A stretch of DNA of 64,000 nt. Origin: JAOUEA01 sp963734685 (lineage in GTDB: Bacteria > Actinomycetota > UBA4738 > HRBIN12). Under the pieces are notes generated by a model. That model saw only the letters and a program-made list of their open reading frames with translations, was not told where the DNA came from and made no database searches. Positions 1-9,350 of the stretch are shown piece after piece; the first letter of the stretch is position 1; the number at the start of each line of letters is the position of its first letter. Made by a program: the position numbers and the translations under genes. The stretch covers positions 186,001 to 250,000 of the forward strand of contig CAVTIC010000002.1 in the NCBI GenBank assembly GCA_963734685.1, in the 5' to 3' direction.

Positions 1-441
1 TGGGTCGTGGGCGACGGTCCAGAGAAAAGAGCCCTCGAACGGTTGGCCACATCGCTGGGCGTTCGAGACTATGTTGTGTTCACCGGGCAAGTCTCTCGTA
101 ACCGCCTGGGCAGCTATTTTGAATGGTGCAATTTCTTCTCGCTCGTTTCTAGACCTGAGGCTTATGGTATCGCCTACGTGGAAGCGATGCTTCATGGTAA
201 GCCCGCCATTGCTTGTCGTGGAGAGGGCCCTGAGTCTTTCATCGAGCAGGATGTTTCTGGTCTCCTGGTGGAGAGGGAATCTTCGGCCCTCGGCGATTGT
301 TGGAAGACGCTTGTTGAAGATGTGGGGCTCCGAGCCTCCCTTGGCGCTAACGCATTGGAGGTCGCGAGGACGCGCACATGGAGAGTGAACGCAGAGCGGA
401 TCGTGAAACTGCTTCAAGAGGCCACACATCGCAACCCATAA
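1..441 (+). CDS. Glycosyltransferase, GT4-like, C-terminal part
   Basis: The reading frame is open at the window edge, so only the last 146 codons are visible. They match the nucleotide-sugar-binding half of GT-B retaining glycosyltransferases: VVGDGPEK at the edge, a VVFTGQVS strand, and the EAYGIAYVEAMLHGKP segment that holds the E-x7-E nucleotide-sugar motif, followed by GLLVERES. The likely role is transfer of a sugar from a nucleotide donor onto a polysaccharide or glycolipid at the cytoplasmic membrane. Methyltransferases and an O-antigen ligase downstream support a surface-glycan locus. Base composition is less GC-rich than the ribosomal part of the window. Donor and acceptor cannot be inferred. 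Confidence 0.85.
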   Translation, partial: WVVGDGPEKRALERLATSLGVRDYVVFTGQVSRNRLGSYFEWCNFFSLVSRPEAYGIAYVEAMLHGKPAIACRGEGPESFIEQDVSGLLVERESSALGDCWKTLVEDVGLRASLGANALEVARTRTWRVNAERIVKLLQEATHRNP

Positions 442-904
442 TGTAGGCGGACGGGGATTTGCATCGGAGTCCACTGACGGCAGTTCGAAGCTGAGCCTGG
501 TTGGCCGGCGGCCTAACCCGACCCCGACATTCCTATGGAGGTTTTGTCCGCGGCACCCACAAAGGACCCCTGGGAGACGCCCGCTTGCCTACAGAGACCG
601 GCGAATCACCGGGCGGTAGGATCCCGGATGTGACAGATACTCCTCGAAGCCGATCCTCGGTGAGCTTGGGGACATCCTCAGCGGGTTCCCGAGTGGCTTT
701 CTCAAGCGCATCTCTCTAGGTCCTCGGGTCGTAGCCCGGTCGGCCGGCACTTGGTGGGCCGCAATGCCCGTCGATGGTCAGACGCTCGCGCAGCTCGGAC
801 CCGGGATCGGCGGGTGGGTAGGGCGCCAGCTAGGTTGAGCATCGCGCGGCCCAAGCGTCGAACGCGGGCGGGGTCGGCCTCATATAGACCGCGCCTCATG
901 AATC
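442..904. other. Intergenic or decayed sequence, no recognisable gene
   Basis: This stretch separates the truncated glycosyltransferase from a convergent methyltransferase. No frame encodes anything I recognise. A short minus-strand frame ending near 702 reads YEADPARVRRLGRAMLNLAG and could be a remnant of a lost gene, but nothing supports it beyond composition. No clear terminator was seen. Confidence 0.4.
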
Positions 905-1558
905 TCAGGCAGTCGGCGCGACGGAGCCCTCGACGAACAGGCTGTCCTCCCGGTGCTCGACCGCCTCTAGCTCGGGACACCGGCCTTCACGATACGACCA
1001 TTCGTTGACCTGATCGAACCCACACTCGCGTAGCAGTGCAGAAATCGAAGCAATGTCGTACATCCATCGATGCCTCGCTCCACTGGCGAGTTCCATGACC
1101 TTCGAGCTCCCGTGCGGACGGGCCTCGTACCCGAGGCCCATCACCCGCATGAACTCGTCCGCGGCGCCAGGTTCAGCGGCTTCGCAATACGTGCGAGCCA
1201 TGGAGCGCAAGTCCGGGAGTGCAAGCCGCACGAGCCCATCTCGACGGAGCACACGGCGTGCCTCACGGAGCAATGCCGCGCCATCGGCACGCGGCAGGTG
1301 CTCGAGCATGTGGCTGGAGTACACGACGCCGACCGAGCCGGATGGGTAGGGCAGGCCTTTCCGGACGTCCAGTCGCCGGATGTTATCGGGCCAGCGCACT
1401 TCGGCCTGGGGTCCCTTCAGCACACCGGTCCTCCGCAGAGCGGCGGCGACCGAGGGGAAACGAGCAACGATCAGTCCGGGAGACCGATCGATGTTGACCC
1501 ATCCGGCGGGTGCGGTGGTGCCGCATCCCAGGTTGACCCACGGCCGACCAATCATCAA
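905..1558 (-). CDS. Class I SAM-dependent methyltransferase
   Basis: This 217-residue protein has the Rossmann-type methyltransferase fold. Motif I is VNLGCGTTAPAGW near residues 8-20, followed by NIDRSPG for the acidic loop. The post-I block is LPYPSGSVGVVYSSHMLEHL, and LLREARRVLRRDGLVRLALPD is the usual motif III region of Methyltransf_11 proteins. It is the predicted-methyltransferase type often found among polysaccharide genes, where it may methylate a sugar or lipid carrier. The start could be either of two adjacent ATG codons. It faces away from the IS element and towards the truncated glycosyltransferase. The substrate is unknown. Confidence 0.8.
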   Translation of the reverse strand: MMIGRPWVNLGCGTTAPAGWVNIDRSPGLIVARFPSVAAALRRTGVLKGPQAEVRWPDNIRRLDVRKGLPYPSGSVGVVYSSHMLEHLPRADGAALLREARRVLRRDGLVRLALPDLRSMARTYCEAAEPGAADEFMRVMGLGYEARPHGSSKVMELASGARHRWMYDIASISALLRECGFDQVNEWSYREGRCPELEAVEHREDSLFVEGSVAPTA

Positions 1559-1955
1559 CCAAGGATACCCATCTGCGACAGCTCGGCCTCAACTGGAGCA
1601 CCCTGCACGATGCCTGCACCCGCGTCGCCTCCTGATGGAGACCATGCCCGCGACGACCGCCGCTTGCCGCTCTCAGCAACTATCCGCAGCTGGATCCCGC
1701 TTCTTCAGACCCAGGCTCTCCGGGACCTCCGGCGGCTTGCCTGGGAATGAGGGTCCACCCAGACATTCCCTGTCCAGTCATCCGGTACGTGGATGACGTG
1801 CTGCGCGCCGGCGGCCACCCGCAGCCGTGGGCGGGGCCTCTCTTCGAGATCCTCCACGCCATCGGCCGGGCGACCGAGGACGTGTACAGCATGGCTGAGT
1901 TCTGGAATGCTAGTGCCTGCGACCTAGGTGATCCATCCGCTGTGGCAAGGTCCGG
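1559..1955. other. Non-coding or remnant sequence left of the insertion sequence
   Basis: About 400 bp without a recognisable gene. A 73-codon plus-strand frame (1747-1968) ends on a TAA supplied by the first bases of the IS element. It contains PWAGPLFEILHAIGRATEDVYS, but I recognise no family. Removing the IS and one target copy would extend the frame by only about 17 codons, so a large interrupted gene is not evident. Confidence 0.3.
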
Positions 1956-1963
1956 AAACGACC
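1956..1963. repeat. Target-site duplication, left copy
   Basis: AAACGACC immediately precedes the left inverted repeat and is repeated exactly at 3355-3362 after the right inverted repeat. Eight base pairs is the usual duplication length for the IS256 family. Confidence 0.85.
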
Positions 1964-3354
1964 GTTAACGTCCCGAGAAGTGGTGGACTTTCGAGGTGGA
2001 CTTCCGGGGTGGAAATCCCCGTGACGTAGATGGCCACCGCCATCCTCAACGACAGGTGAGTCAGATGAGGAGGGACGGTGGCCACAACCAGGATGGACAT
2101 CACGTCGTTCGTCGGCAAGCTGCTCGAGGAGAACGACGTCGATCTGCTGCGCGACGGTGTCAAGGTGCTCGCCCAGGCCGTGATGGAGACCGAGGTCTCC
2201 GCTCAGATCGGGGCCGCACCGTACGAGCGGAGCTCCGAGCGCACCGCCTATCGCAACGGCTACCGCACCAGGACCTGGGACACCCGGGTCGGCACGATCG
2301 AGCTCAAGATCCCCAAGGTCACGGCCGGCGCCTACTTCCCGTCGCTGCTGGAGCCCCGCCGGCGTGCGGAGAAGGCGCTGCACGCGGTCGTGGTCGAGGC
2401 CTACGTGAAGGGCGTGTCGACCCGCAAGGTCGACGACCTGGTGAAGGCGCTCGGGATCGACGGGATCTCACGCTCGGAGGTCTCCAGGATCTGCAAGTCG
2501 CTCGACGAGGAGGTCCGTTCGTTCCTGGCTCGCCCGATCGAGGGTGAGCATCCCTACGTCTGGCTCGACGCGACGTTCCACAAGGTCCGTCAGGCCGGCC
2601 GGGTCACCTCGGTCGCCACCGTGGTCGCGATCGGGGTCAACGACCAGGGACTAGCGCACGATCTTGGGTGCGGCCACCGGCCAGAGCGAGGACCACCAGT
2701 TCTGGACGCTCGTTCCTTCGTTCGCTTCATCAAGCGTGGCCTCAAGGGCGTCCGTCTGGTGATCTCGGATGCTCACGAGGGACTGCGCCAGGCGATCGCG
2801 AAGATCCTCGCCGGCTCGACGTGGCAGCGGTGCCGGGTCCACTTCATGCGGAATCTGCTCTCGACCGTCCCCAAGGGCGCCCAGGACACGGTGGCAGCGG
2901 TCGTTCGCTCGATCTTCTCCGCGCCCGATCACGCCACCGCGATGACCCAGCTGCACGACGTGGCCCGGATGCTCGAGCCCGAAGTTCCCTCAGGCCGCCG
3001 AGCTGCTCGAGGATGCCGCCGAGGACGTGCTCGCACACATGCACTTCCCTCGCGAGCATCGCCGGCGGCTGCACTCGACCAACCCGATCGAGCGCCTGCA
3101 CAAGGAGGTGAAGCGCCGCACCCGGGTGATCGGGATCTTCCCGACGCTCGACTCGCTGATGCGGATGATCGGCACCCTGCTCGCCGAGCAAGATGACGAG
3201 TGGCAGGTCGCCGATCGTCGCTACTTCTCGATCGGTTCGATGGCTAAGGTCGACGAACTCGAGGGAGGTGAGGACCCGAAGGAGCTACTCGCTGCGATCG
3301 CGTGAGAAGCGAGGATGGCGGTGACGAATCTCAACCACTTGACGGGACGTGACC
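1964..3354 (+). mobile_element. IS256-family insertion sequence (about 1.39 kb)
   Basis: The element is bounded by imperfect terminal inverted repeats: 1964-1987 on the left and 3331-3354 on the right, 19 of 24 positions matching. Both share the cores ACGTCCCG and AAGTGGT. Exact 8-bp direct repeats flank it, showing that the ends are right and that it arrived by transposition. It encodes one mutator-type transposase. Length, repeats and duplication size all fit IS256. It sits in a poorly conserved stretch of the polysaccharide region and interrupts no recognisable gene. Confidence 0.92.
2078..3305 (+). pseudogene. IS256-family (mutator) transposase, frameshifted
   Basis: The GTG start follows GAGGAGGG. 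The protein begins MDITSFVGKLLEENDVDLL and shows the mutator transposase core with all three DDE positions: Asp in YVWLDATFHKVR, Asp in LVISDAHEGLRQ and Glu in STNPIERLHKEVKRRT. The parts lie in different frames. The segment ILGAATGQSEDHQFWT is out of frame near 2657-2715, which needs about three net +1 shifts. Another extra base near 2984 separates the C-terminal third, which reads KFPQAAELLEDAAEDVLAH. As written it is inactive. The same type of single-base error occurs in essential genes nearby, so the real element may be intact. Confidence 0.9.
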
Positions 3355-3362
3355 AAACGACC
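3355..3362. repeat. Target-site duplication, right copy
   Basis: AAACGACC, identical to 1956-1963, directly follows the right inverted repeat of the IS256-family element. Confidence 0.85.
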
Positions 3363-3555
3363 GGTCGCTTAGGGCGGAGGGGAGCCGACCCCGTCCCTCA
3401 TCGGATGTGGGGGTCTGAAGCAGACATGCGACAAGCGCCGAGGCTGCGCGGTCGCTCCCCCGTTGAAGTATCTTTAGGATTCTCTTCCTGCGCGACGTTG
3501 ACTTACCAAGCCGAAGGTGGAGATGCGGCGGAGGCCGTCGAGGGGATGACTCTAA

Positions 3556-4176
3556 GTGAGACAATTCCGACATCTGACGCCGAGGTATGTGTTTGACCGT
3601 CTGAATGAGAAGCGATTCCGTCGAGCGCAGGGGAGGGACTGCCCAAACCTTGCCTCCCAGGCGGTGGAGTTCCTTGCAAGCTGGCTAGGGACAACGGATC
3701 GCATGCTGGAATTCGGTGCCGGTGCAAGCACGAAATGGTTCGGGGAAAGAGTAGGAAGTTTGGTGAGCGTTGAGAATAACCCCATCTGGTTCGCTCGGGT
3801 CTCCGAGCAAACGGCCGCTTTGCGCAACGTTGAAGTTCACTTGTTCGACGGAACCCCCGAACCCGAGACGACTGGGGGCGAAGTTGCTGGACAGGTCACC
3901 GGTGGCTACCTGGACTACCTTGGTTTCGCTAGATCTCTCCCCGAAGAATCCTTCACTGTCGTGCTCAACGACGGATGGGTCCGCTTTGACGTAGCTCTTG
4001 AGGCCGTTCGTCTTCTCAAGTCTGGAGGTCTGCTTGTGTGGGACGACACGAGTGGTAGAACCCTAAGGTCTAGTTCTCTCTCGGAGGTCCATGCCTTTCT
4101 CAGGTTGGTGACAGCTTGGCGACACGTGGACTTCAACGACGGCGTCCACCCAACCGCGTTGTTTTTCAAACCCTGA
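3556..4176 (+). CDS. SAM-dependent methyltransferase-like protein
   Basis: A GTG-started protein of 206 residues. MLEFGAGASTKWFGERV near residues 50-66 is a glycine-rich SAM-binding motif I. VSVENNPIW follows as the acidic loop, and LLKSGGLLVWDDT near 150-163 corresponds to the late strand of class I methyltransferases. Codon use is clearly less GC-biased than in the ribosomal genes, as expected for horizontally exchanged polysaccharide genes. It lies alone between the IS element and another methyltransferase, all in the same direction. The substrate is unknown. Confidence 0.7.
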   Translation: MRQFRHLTPRYVFDRLNEKRFRRAQGRDCPNLASQAVEFLASWLGTTDRMLEFGAGASTKWFGERVGSLVSVENNPIWFARVSEQTAALRNVEVHLFDGTPEPETTGGEVAGQVTGGYLDYLGFARSLPEESFTVVLNDGWVRFDVALEAVRLLKSGGLLVWDDTSGRTLRSSSLSEVHAFLRLVTAWRHVDFNDGVHPTALFFKP

Positions 4177-4556
4177 GGACCTGGACGCCCCAGCAACGGG
4201 ATGATGGCAACGAGCCAACCGAGGTAGGTTGCAGAAGTTCCGCCCGCGGGATGGGTTCGGACGCCGCGAAGACCGGGTTGAGCCAGCCCCGAGCAGGGGC
4301 GAAGGGGCCAACTACCTGGATGCCCGCAAAGGTGACAGGCTTAGTCGCAATGGGCCACGCCGTCGCTGAGCTGCTGGGATGGTCCGACCCGGCCCGAGTA
4401 AAGGGGTGTCGTTGAGTGTCGACCGGCTGTCTTTCGGGCGGGATCCGCGGATCTGGGCCAGCCCAGTAGGCCGCTTTCTGGTCTTCGATCCAGCGTCGCC
4501 CGAATGCCAGGGGCACCCGGCCACCCGCACCCCGGCGTCTCTAGCATCGTGTTTTC
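4177..4556. other. Intergenic sequence without recognisable content
   Basis: About 380 bp between two methyltransferase genes. I saw no conserved protein frame, no RNA gene and no strong hairpin. Confidence 0.4.
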
Positions 4557-5300
4557 ATGGAAGCGCTGCTGAGTTCGAGTAGGACAAGTAGGGTGAGCGC
4601 GATGCGAGAAACCACTCACCGAAGCGACCAGGGAAGGTATTACCGGGATCTCGCCATCCACGCCGCTGCCGGTGTGCATGAGCACGCCGCCCACCTGTGC
4701 CAGAAGACGCTCGCGCCTGGTGCGCGGATTCTAGAGGTCGGCGCCGGGTCGGGTGCCCTCGCGTTGCGGCTGCAGGATGCGGGGTTCGATGTGGTGGCGA
4801 CCGACCTTGAACCGAGCCAGCCGTGGATGCATGCTCTCGACTTGGACAACCCTTCGGCCAGCGATGTAGCGATAGGCCGGTTGGGCATGATCGTGTGCGT
4901 CGAGACGATGGAGCACCTTGAGAACCCTCGTGCCGCGCTACGGTCGATGCGGTCGCTGTTGGAACCAGGCGCGAAACTGCTGGTGTCCACGCCAAACGTG
5001 ACACACCCTGGTTCCCGATTAAAGACGTTGCTGACGGGCGTACCTTGGTTGTTCGGGCCGGACGCTTACTACGACTCCGGGCACATCACGCCGTTGCCGG
5101 ACTGGTTGTTGGTGGAGCACATGCGGGCCTCAGGGTTCGATGACATGCAGCTCGAGCGAGCCGGAGACATAGGTATCGAATCACGCCCCCGCTTGCTCGC
5201 TCATCGCGTCGAGATGGCTCTGCTGCGGCTGCTTGGCGTGAAGCAGGCCTTCGTCGCGGGTGACGGCAGCTGTCTGTTCGTCGTCGGGACCGCCGTGTGA
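4557..5300 (+). CDS. Class I SAM-dependent methyltransferase
   Basis: About 247 residues if the first ATG is used. An internal start at 4594 or 4602, giving MRETTHRSDQ, is equally plausible. ARILEVGAGSGALALRLQ is motif I, VVATDLEPS the acidic loop, IVCVETMEHLENP the post-motif block, and LEPGAKLLVSTPNVTHPGS motif III with the downstream loop typical of methyltransferases acting on glycans or small molecules. The C-terminal part (HITPLPDWLLVEHMRASGF) is conserved in polysaccharide-locus methyltransferases. It is followed by non-coding sequence and then a convergent formyltransferase. Confidence 0.8.
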   Translation: MEALLSSSRTSRVSAMRETTHRSDQGRYYRDLAIHAAAGVHEHAAHLCQKTLAPGARILEVGAGSGALALRLQDAGFDVVATDLEPSQPWMHALDLDNPSASDVAIGRLGMIVCVETMEHLENPRAALRSMRSLLEPGAKLLVSTPNVTHPGSRLKTLLTGVPWLFGPDAYYDSGHITPLPDWLLVEHMRASGFDDMQLERAGDIGIESRPRLLAHRVEMALLRLLGVKQAFVAGDGSCLFVVGTAV

Positions 5301-5533
5301 CGGGTTCCTCACGCCCTCGGTCGGCGTGACCGAGGCCTTCGTGATCCCGAACCCGGCCAGATCGCGGTCGAGCGTGAGTCTCACGTTCCGGCGAGTACTG
5401 GTTCACGAACAGGATGCGCCGGGGGCAGGTACTGGGACAGAGCCTGGCCAGACCGCATTGATGGGCCGAGGGTGACGAGACGACGCTTCGGTCTATGCCG
5501 GCCCCTTTCCTCACCGCGAAGCTGCCTTCCGAA
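5301..5533 (-). other. Spacer with possible glycosyltransferase N-terminal remnant
   Basis: The minus strand around 5380-5420 encodes RRILFVNQYSP, which resembles the first strand of GT4 glycosyltransferases. The similarity dies out within about 12 residues and no start or continuing frame is present. I read it as possible decay debris, not as a gene. Confidence 0.2.
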
Positions 5534-6321
5534 TCAACGCGATCCGCTCAAACCACGGGTCAGCTGCTCGTGCACCCGCTCCATCCGCCGGAACTGAGAG
5601 AACGTCGGGGTGGTGAACCGTCGCACCGAGGGTTGCGCGCGTGCCGAGGCGGCATACCTCGGGTAGTCGCCCAGCACGCGAGCGAGACCTCGCGCGCTCG
5701 CGAGGAGAACGTCACTCAGAGTCTCGACGACGGTTTCGTGCAAGCTACCCGCGAATCGGATCGGAAGCTCTTCGGTCAGTAGGATCTCGCCGGTGTCGAT
5801 GCCTTTGTCGATCCGATGGATCGTGTAGCCGGTCGTAGTGTGTCCGTCGTGGATTTGCCAGATGACCGACTGTGCGCCTCCGTAGTCCGGCAGCAGCTCG
5901 TGATGGACGTTGAGCATCCCCTCCTGAGGTACCCGGAAGACTGGTGGTGCGATGTATCGATTACCGAGCGAGAGGGCAAGGTCGGCTCCGGATGCGGCGA
6001 GGGCGGCGATGGTCTCCTGCCCGTTTAGGCGCGGCGAGTCCGCGAGACGGATACCATGATCTTGCACACGACGCCTATGTCGGGAATCGCGAGCCGCTCG
6101 TCGATGTCGCTCGAGAACCAGGGTCGGATCCGCACCCCGTTCGCGGCTCCCCGCGGTCCGATCTTGACCGCCTTCTTGAGATTCCGTTTGAAGCCTCCGC
6201 CCGCCTGTTGCTCAACGTTGAGGATGACGCCGACCAGCTCGATGCCCGGGTCCAAGGCGAGCAGCGGGACACTGAGACCCGCCATCCCGCGGCGCAGGCT
6301 TGTCACGATGGCGACCCTCAT
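5534..6321 (-). CDS. Formyltransferase-family protein (frameshifted)
   Basis: The N-terminal part begins MRVAIVTSLRRGMAGLSVP and the C-terminal part contains LNVHHELLPDYGGAQSVIWQ and HRIDKGIDTGEIL. These are the hallmark segments of the Formyl_trans_N fold: the catalytic His in the HxxLLPxYGG loop and the Asp in the DTG segment. They lie in two frames joined near 6065, a net two-base insertion or one-base loss. Enzymes of this fold pass a formyl group from 10-formyl-THF to an amine. In polysaccharide loci they often formylate amino sugars. The start overlaps the stop of the deacetylase gene by 4 bp, so the two are co-transcribed. Methionyl-tRNA formyltransferase is less likely given the context. 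Confidence 0.75.
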
Positions 6322-7106
6322 GTGCCACCGGCCGGCTCGCTCCACTCGTCGGGCCACGTCCTGCCGACGCTGGCCGCGCCTCGAACAGCCGACGCCATGA
6401 AGTACAGGATGTGGTCGACCGGCCACGCTGCCACGACATGGTCGCGCCGCAACACCCACACCGGCTCCGGAGGAGCATCGGCCGACCGGCCCAGATGACA
6501 TCCGCGGACCGCAGATGCGGTTGACCGGTAGCCGAGGTCCGCCACCATCGTCGCCCCCGACGGGTCGAAGTCACCGAATGCACCATACGGCCAAGCGAAA
6601 TGGTCCACCCGACCCGCGCGGGCTCGCAGCGCCTCGGTCGAGAAGCCGATCTCGTCCTCCAGCTGAGCTGGTGACAACCCAGCGAGGCGGGCATGGTTCG
6701 TAGTGTGGTTGCCAATCTCATGACCCCCAGCGAGCAAAGCCTCAACGTCGCCCCAGTCGAGGAACTCTATCGGGGGAAGGTGCAGCACCCCGCGGCAGAA
6801 TCGGGCCACTGCGTCAGGATCGCGCTCATCCAATGTGCCGGGGCAGACGTAGAAGCAGCCCGTGAGTCCGTAGGACTCCAACACTTGCGCGGCACGGACG
6901 CTGTTCTTAAACCCGTCGTCGATGCTGATCACGACATACGGGGCATCCAGGTCGCCTCGCGTAAGGCGGTCCACCGCTTCGGTGGTCGACACGATCCGCT
7001 GCCCCTTGGCCTGGAGGTGCTCGATAAGGGCCCGGAAGTTTGCCTCTTCATCCGTGAAGACGTGGTGCAAATAGAGGAACTGCACCCGTGGGGTCGCCGA
7101 GCGCAT
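6318..7106 (-). CDS. Polysaccharide deacetylase (NodB-homology domain)
   Basis: The start at 7106 follows GGGAGG by 5 nt; a GTG four codons upstream is the alternative. The protein has the NodB signature: VVISIDDGFKNSV carrying the metal-site Asp pair, HEIGNHTTNHARL carrying the His pair (HxxxH), and HFAWPYGAFGDF, the substrate-binding AxPYG motif. It should remove acyl groups, typically N-acetyl, from a glycan or glycolipid. No signal peptide is visible, so it may act on a cytoplasmic intermediate. The deacetylase followed by a formyltransferase overlapping it by 4 bp suggests conversion of an N-acetyl to an N-formyl sugar, which is inference. Confidence 0.88.
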   Translation of the reverse strand: MRSATPRVQFLYLHHVFTDEEANFRALIEHLQAKGQRIVSTTEAVDRLTRGDLDAPYVVISIDDGFKNSVRAAQVLESYGLTGCFYVCPGTLDERDPDAVARFCRGVLHLPPIEFLDWGDVEALLAGGHEIGNHTTNHARLAGLSPAQLEDEIGFSTEALRARAGRVDHFAWPYGAFGDFDPSGATMVADLGYRSTASAVRGCHLGRSADAPPEPVWVLRRDHVVAAWPVDHILYFMASAVRGAASVGRTWPDEWSEPAGGT

Positions 7107-7275
7107 TGAACCTCCCACTGGCGCGAGCCGCTAGGGCTAGCCCGGTCAGGGTCGCGTGACGGGCGAGAGATCGGGCCGACCGAGGTCGGAGGCCCTCGTA
7201 CGCATCCACGTACGCGCTCTTCACTAGCGTGCGAGGGTCGGCGAAGTATCCGGAATGACGACCAGCAGGTAGCAA
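7048..7275 (-). pseudogene. Fragment of unknown protein upstream of the deacetylase
   Basis: This minus-strand frame encodes GYFADPRTLVKSAYVDAYEG and a following Ala/Arg/Leu-rich helix. It then runs out of frame into the deacetylase start. It looks like real coding composition and resembles the end of a glycosyltransferase, but no catalytic motif is present and nothing upstream continues it. It is either a 3' remnant or chance. Confidence 0.25.
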
Positions 7276-7846
7276 TCCGCCCTAGCGCCTGCCTTGTCCT
7301 CGGTCTTCATGGTGAAAGTGTATATGGGGGTACAGACGGAGCCAATGTGACTACCTTGCGGTACGAGTTAGACAGGCTCCCAGCCTTCTCCATCCGAGAC
7401 TACCGTTCTGGCGAACCGCTCGACAGTAGAGATTGGCTGATCCTCTAGCTGGACGCGCCGGGATGAACACCTTACAGATTGCGGCTTCGCCGCTCCCGGG
7501 TCGGGATCAGCAAGACGGCAATCAGCAGTGACGCCATCGGCTTCAGGATGAGAGGTTCGGTTCGCTCCACTGGAACGAGTCTGCGCTATCAATGGCGCCA
7601 CCTACCGTCGTAGCTCACATGCCCGAGCAACACTCTTCAGTTGTTTGGGACCCTTGCAGCAGATTACCAAGGTTCCACCCGTCAATTGGTTGAGATTCGT
7701 CACTCCCAACCTCGCCTATCGGGCGATCGCCGCGAGTAGCCCCGGCGCGTGGTGCCTGTCACCCGATCAAAGCTCGCCCGTAGTGCCTGAAAAGATGAGG
7801 ATATGGGGGACTCGCAAACAGAAGAGCAAGTGTCATACTCTGCGCC
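7276..7846. other. Long intergenic region between divergent polysaccharide genes
   Basis: About 570 bp with lower GC in places and no conserved frame. It separates the minus-strand deacetylase/formyltransferase pair from the plus-strand O-antigen ligase, so promoters for both directions should lie here. I could not pick convincing -35/-10 pairs. Confidence 0.35.
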
Positions 7847-9262
7847 ATGGGCGACCGCGCAGACGTCCTCGTGAGCCGTCGAAAGCCTTGGATCCGACTG
7901 TTCGCCGTCGGATGCATGGCCTCGATCCTCGGATACATCACCGCGTACGACCCATGGGTCTCCATCATGATCTGTATTGGGATGCTGGTCGGATCCCTCA
8001 TCCTCGCTCGCAACCTTCGGGTCCTCATTCCATTGACGACCGTGTCGCTCGTGCTAGGGAGTTCCACGCTGCCCGAGAGCTCGTTGTGGTTCTTCGCCAA
8101 ATTCGCAATGCTCGGGGCCATTGCTGCGACGATTCTCCCGGCCATGACGTCTCCCCGAGAGCACCTCCCGGTCCCTGCTCGGTTCGTGGGTGGCTTCGCT
8201 GGTCTCGTCGGGCTCATGCTCTTGTCCACAGCTTGGTCTGTTGCGCCCGCGGTGACGATCACGAAGGCGGCCTCGATGCTGCTGCTGGGGCTCGCTGTTG
8301 CAGTAGCCATCCCGCTCGGCCTACGCGATCACCGTGATCTGGCACGCGTGATTTTCTGGGTCGGAGTCGTGGCCGCCATGACGGTGCTAGCTGGCTTGGT
8401 CCTAAGTGCGACCGGTCTCGTGCCCTGGCTTGACTCCGTCGGCAGGTTCAGGGGAATCCTCGTGAACGCAAATACCCTTGGCTACTTCGTTGCTCCCATC
8501 CTTCCGGCCATCGTCATCCTCGCTTCTCAATCAGCGCCTGGGCGGCACCGGGCGGGGTTGATCGTCGCGATCTTGGTCATTGCGGTCGGTTTGGCTCTCA
8601 CTGGATCAAGGGCTGGCGCAGTCGCGGCAGTTGCTGGTGTCACCACGGCCCTCTTAGCAAGCCGGCTCACGGGCCAAGATCGACAAGCACGCCGTGCTCT
8701 TGTGGTGGCGATGCTCGGATTGGTGGCTGCCGTCGTCATCTTCTCATCCCTGAACATTAGGAATGAGAATCCGGGAGGAGAGGGCTTCTTCGAAGTAGGC
8801 ACGGGAAGCCTAAGGGCGGTTGTCTGGGCCGATGGACTGCGGCTCATTGCTGAGCGCCCACTTCTCGGGTACGGGTTCGCAACCACGCAGACGCTTATCC
8901 CTGCCGCACAGGACGTGTCGCAGGGCACTATCCTGGGTTCCCTCCACAACAGCTACCTCGAGGCAGGTCTCGACCTTGGCTGGGTTGGGACAATATGGCT
9001 CGTCCTCCTAGCGCTGAGCGGCCTTATCGCAGCCTGGCGTGTTGCGCGGTCGCCTGGCCCACTGCGATGGATTGGGACCGTGACGCTTGCGGGCATCGTT
9101 GGTGGAATGGTGAACGGTATCTTCGAGTCAGGGCTGCTCGCCGCCGGTGGGCTTGTCGCGTTCCCCTTTTGGCTGATGGTGGCGATGGCCCACAGCATCC
9201 AGCTAGAGCAACGAGCGGTGGAGCGTGGCAATGCGAGTGTTGACTTCGCCGATCTCGGCTAA
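7847..9262 (+). CDS. O-antigen ligase / Wzy-type polymerase family membrane protein
   Basis: A 471-residue protein with about a dozen hydrophobic segments and the Wzy_C (O-antigen ligase) pattern. FRGILVNANTLGYFVAPILP precedes the core, LALTGSRAGAVA is the conserved cytoplasmic-side motif, and a large periplasmic loop carries RLIAERPLLGYGFATT and then LHNSYLEAGLDLGWVGT. Such proteins polymerise lipid-linked repeat units or ligate glycan chains outside the membrane. In a Gram-positive actinobacterium polymerisation of an exopolysaccharide is the likelier job. It is transcribed alone and ends 89 bp before the convergent DUF4012 gene. Confidence 0.88.
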   Translation: MGDRADVLVSRRKPWIRLFAVGCMASILGYITAYDPWVSIMICIGMLVGSLILARNLRVLIPLTTVSLVLGSSTLPESSLWFFAKFAMLGAIAATILPAMTSPREHLPVPARFVGGFAGLVGLMLLSTAWSVAPAVTITKAASMLLLGLAVAVAIPLGLRDHRDLARVIFWVGVVAAMTVLAGLVLSATGLVPWLDSVGRFRGILVNANTLGYFVAPILPAIVILASQSAPGRHRAGLIVAILVIAVGLALTGSRAGAVAAVAGVTTALLASRLTGQDRQARRALVVAMLGLVAAVVIFSSLNIRNENPGGEGFFEVGTGSLRAVVWADGLRLIAERPLLGYGFATTQTLIPAAQDVSQGTILGSLHNSYLEAGLDLGWVGTIWLVLLALSGLIAAWRVARSPGPLRWIGTVTLAGIVGGMVNGIFESGLLAAGGLVAFPFWLMVAMAHSIQLEQRAVERGNASVDFADLG

Positions 9263-9350
9263 TACCTAGGGCGACGTCTGCTTCCTCGTGTTTCCCACCG
9301 AACGTCGGTTCCCGCTTCAAGCCAATCGAGCGTTGAGCCGTCTCGCCTGA

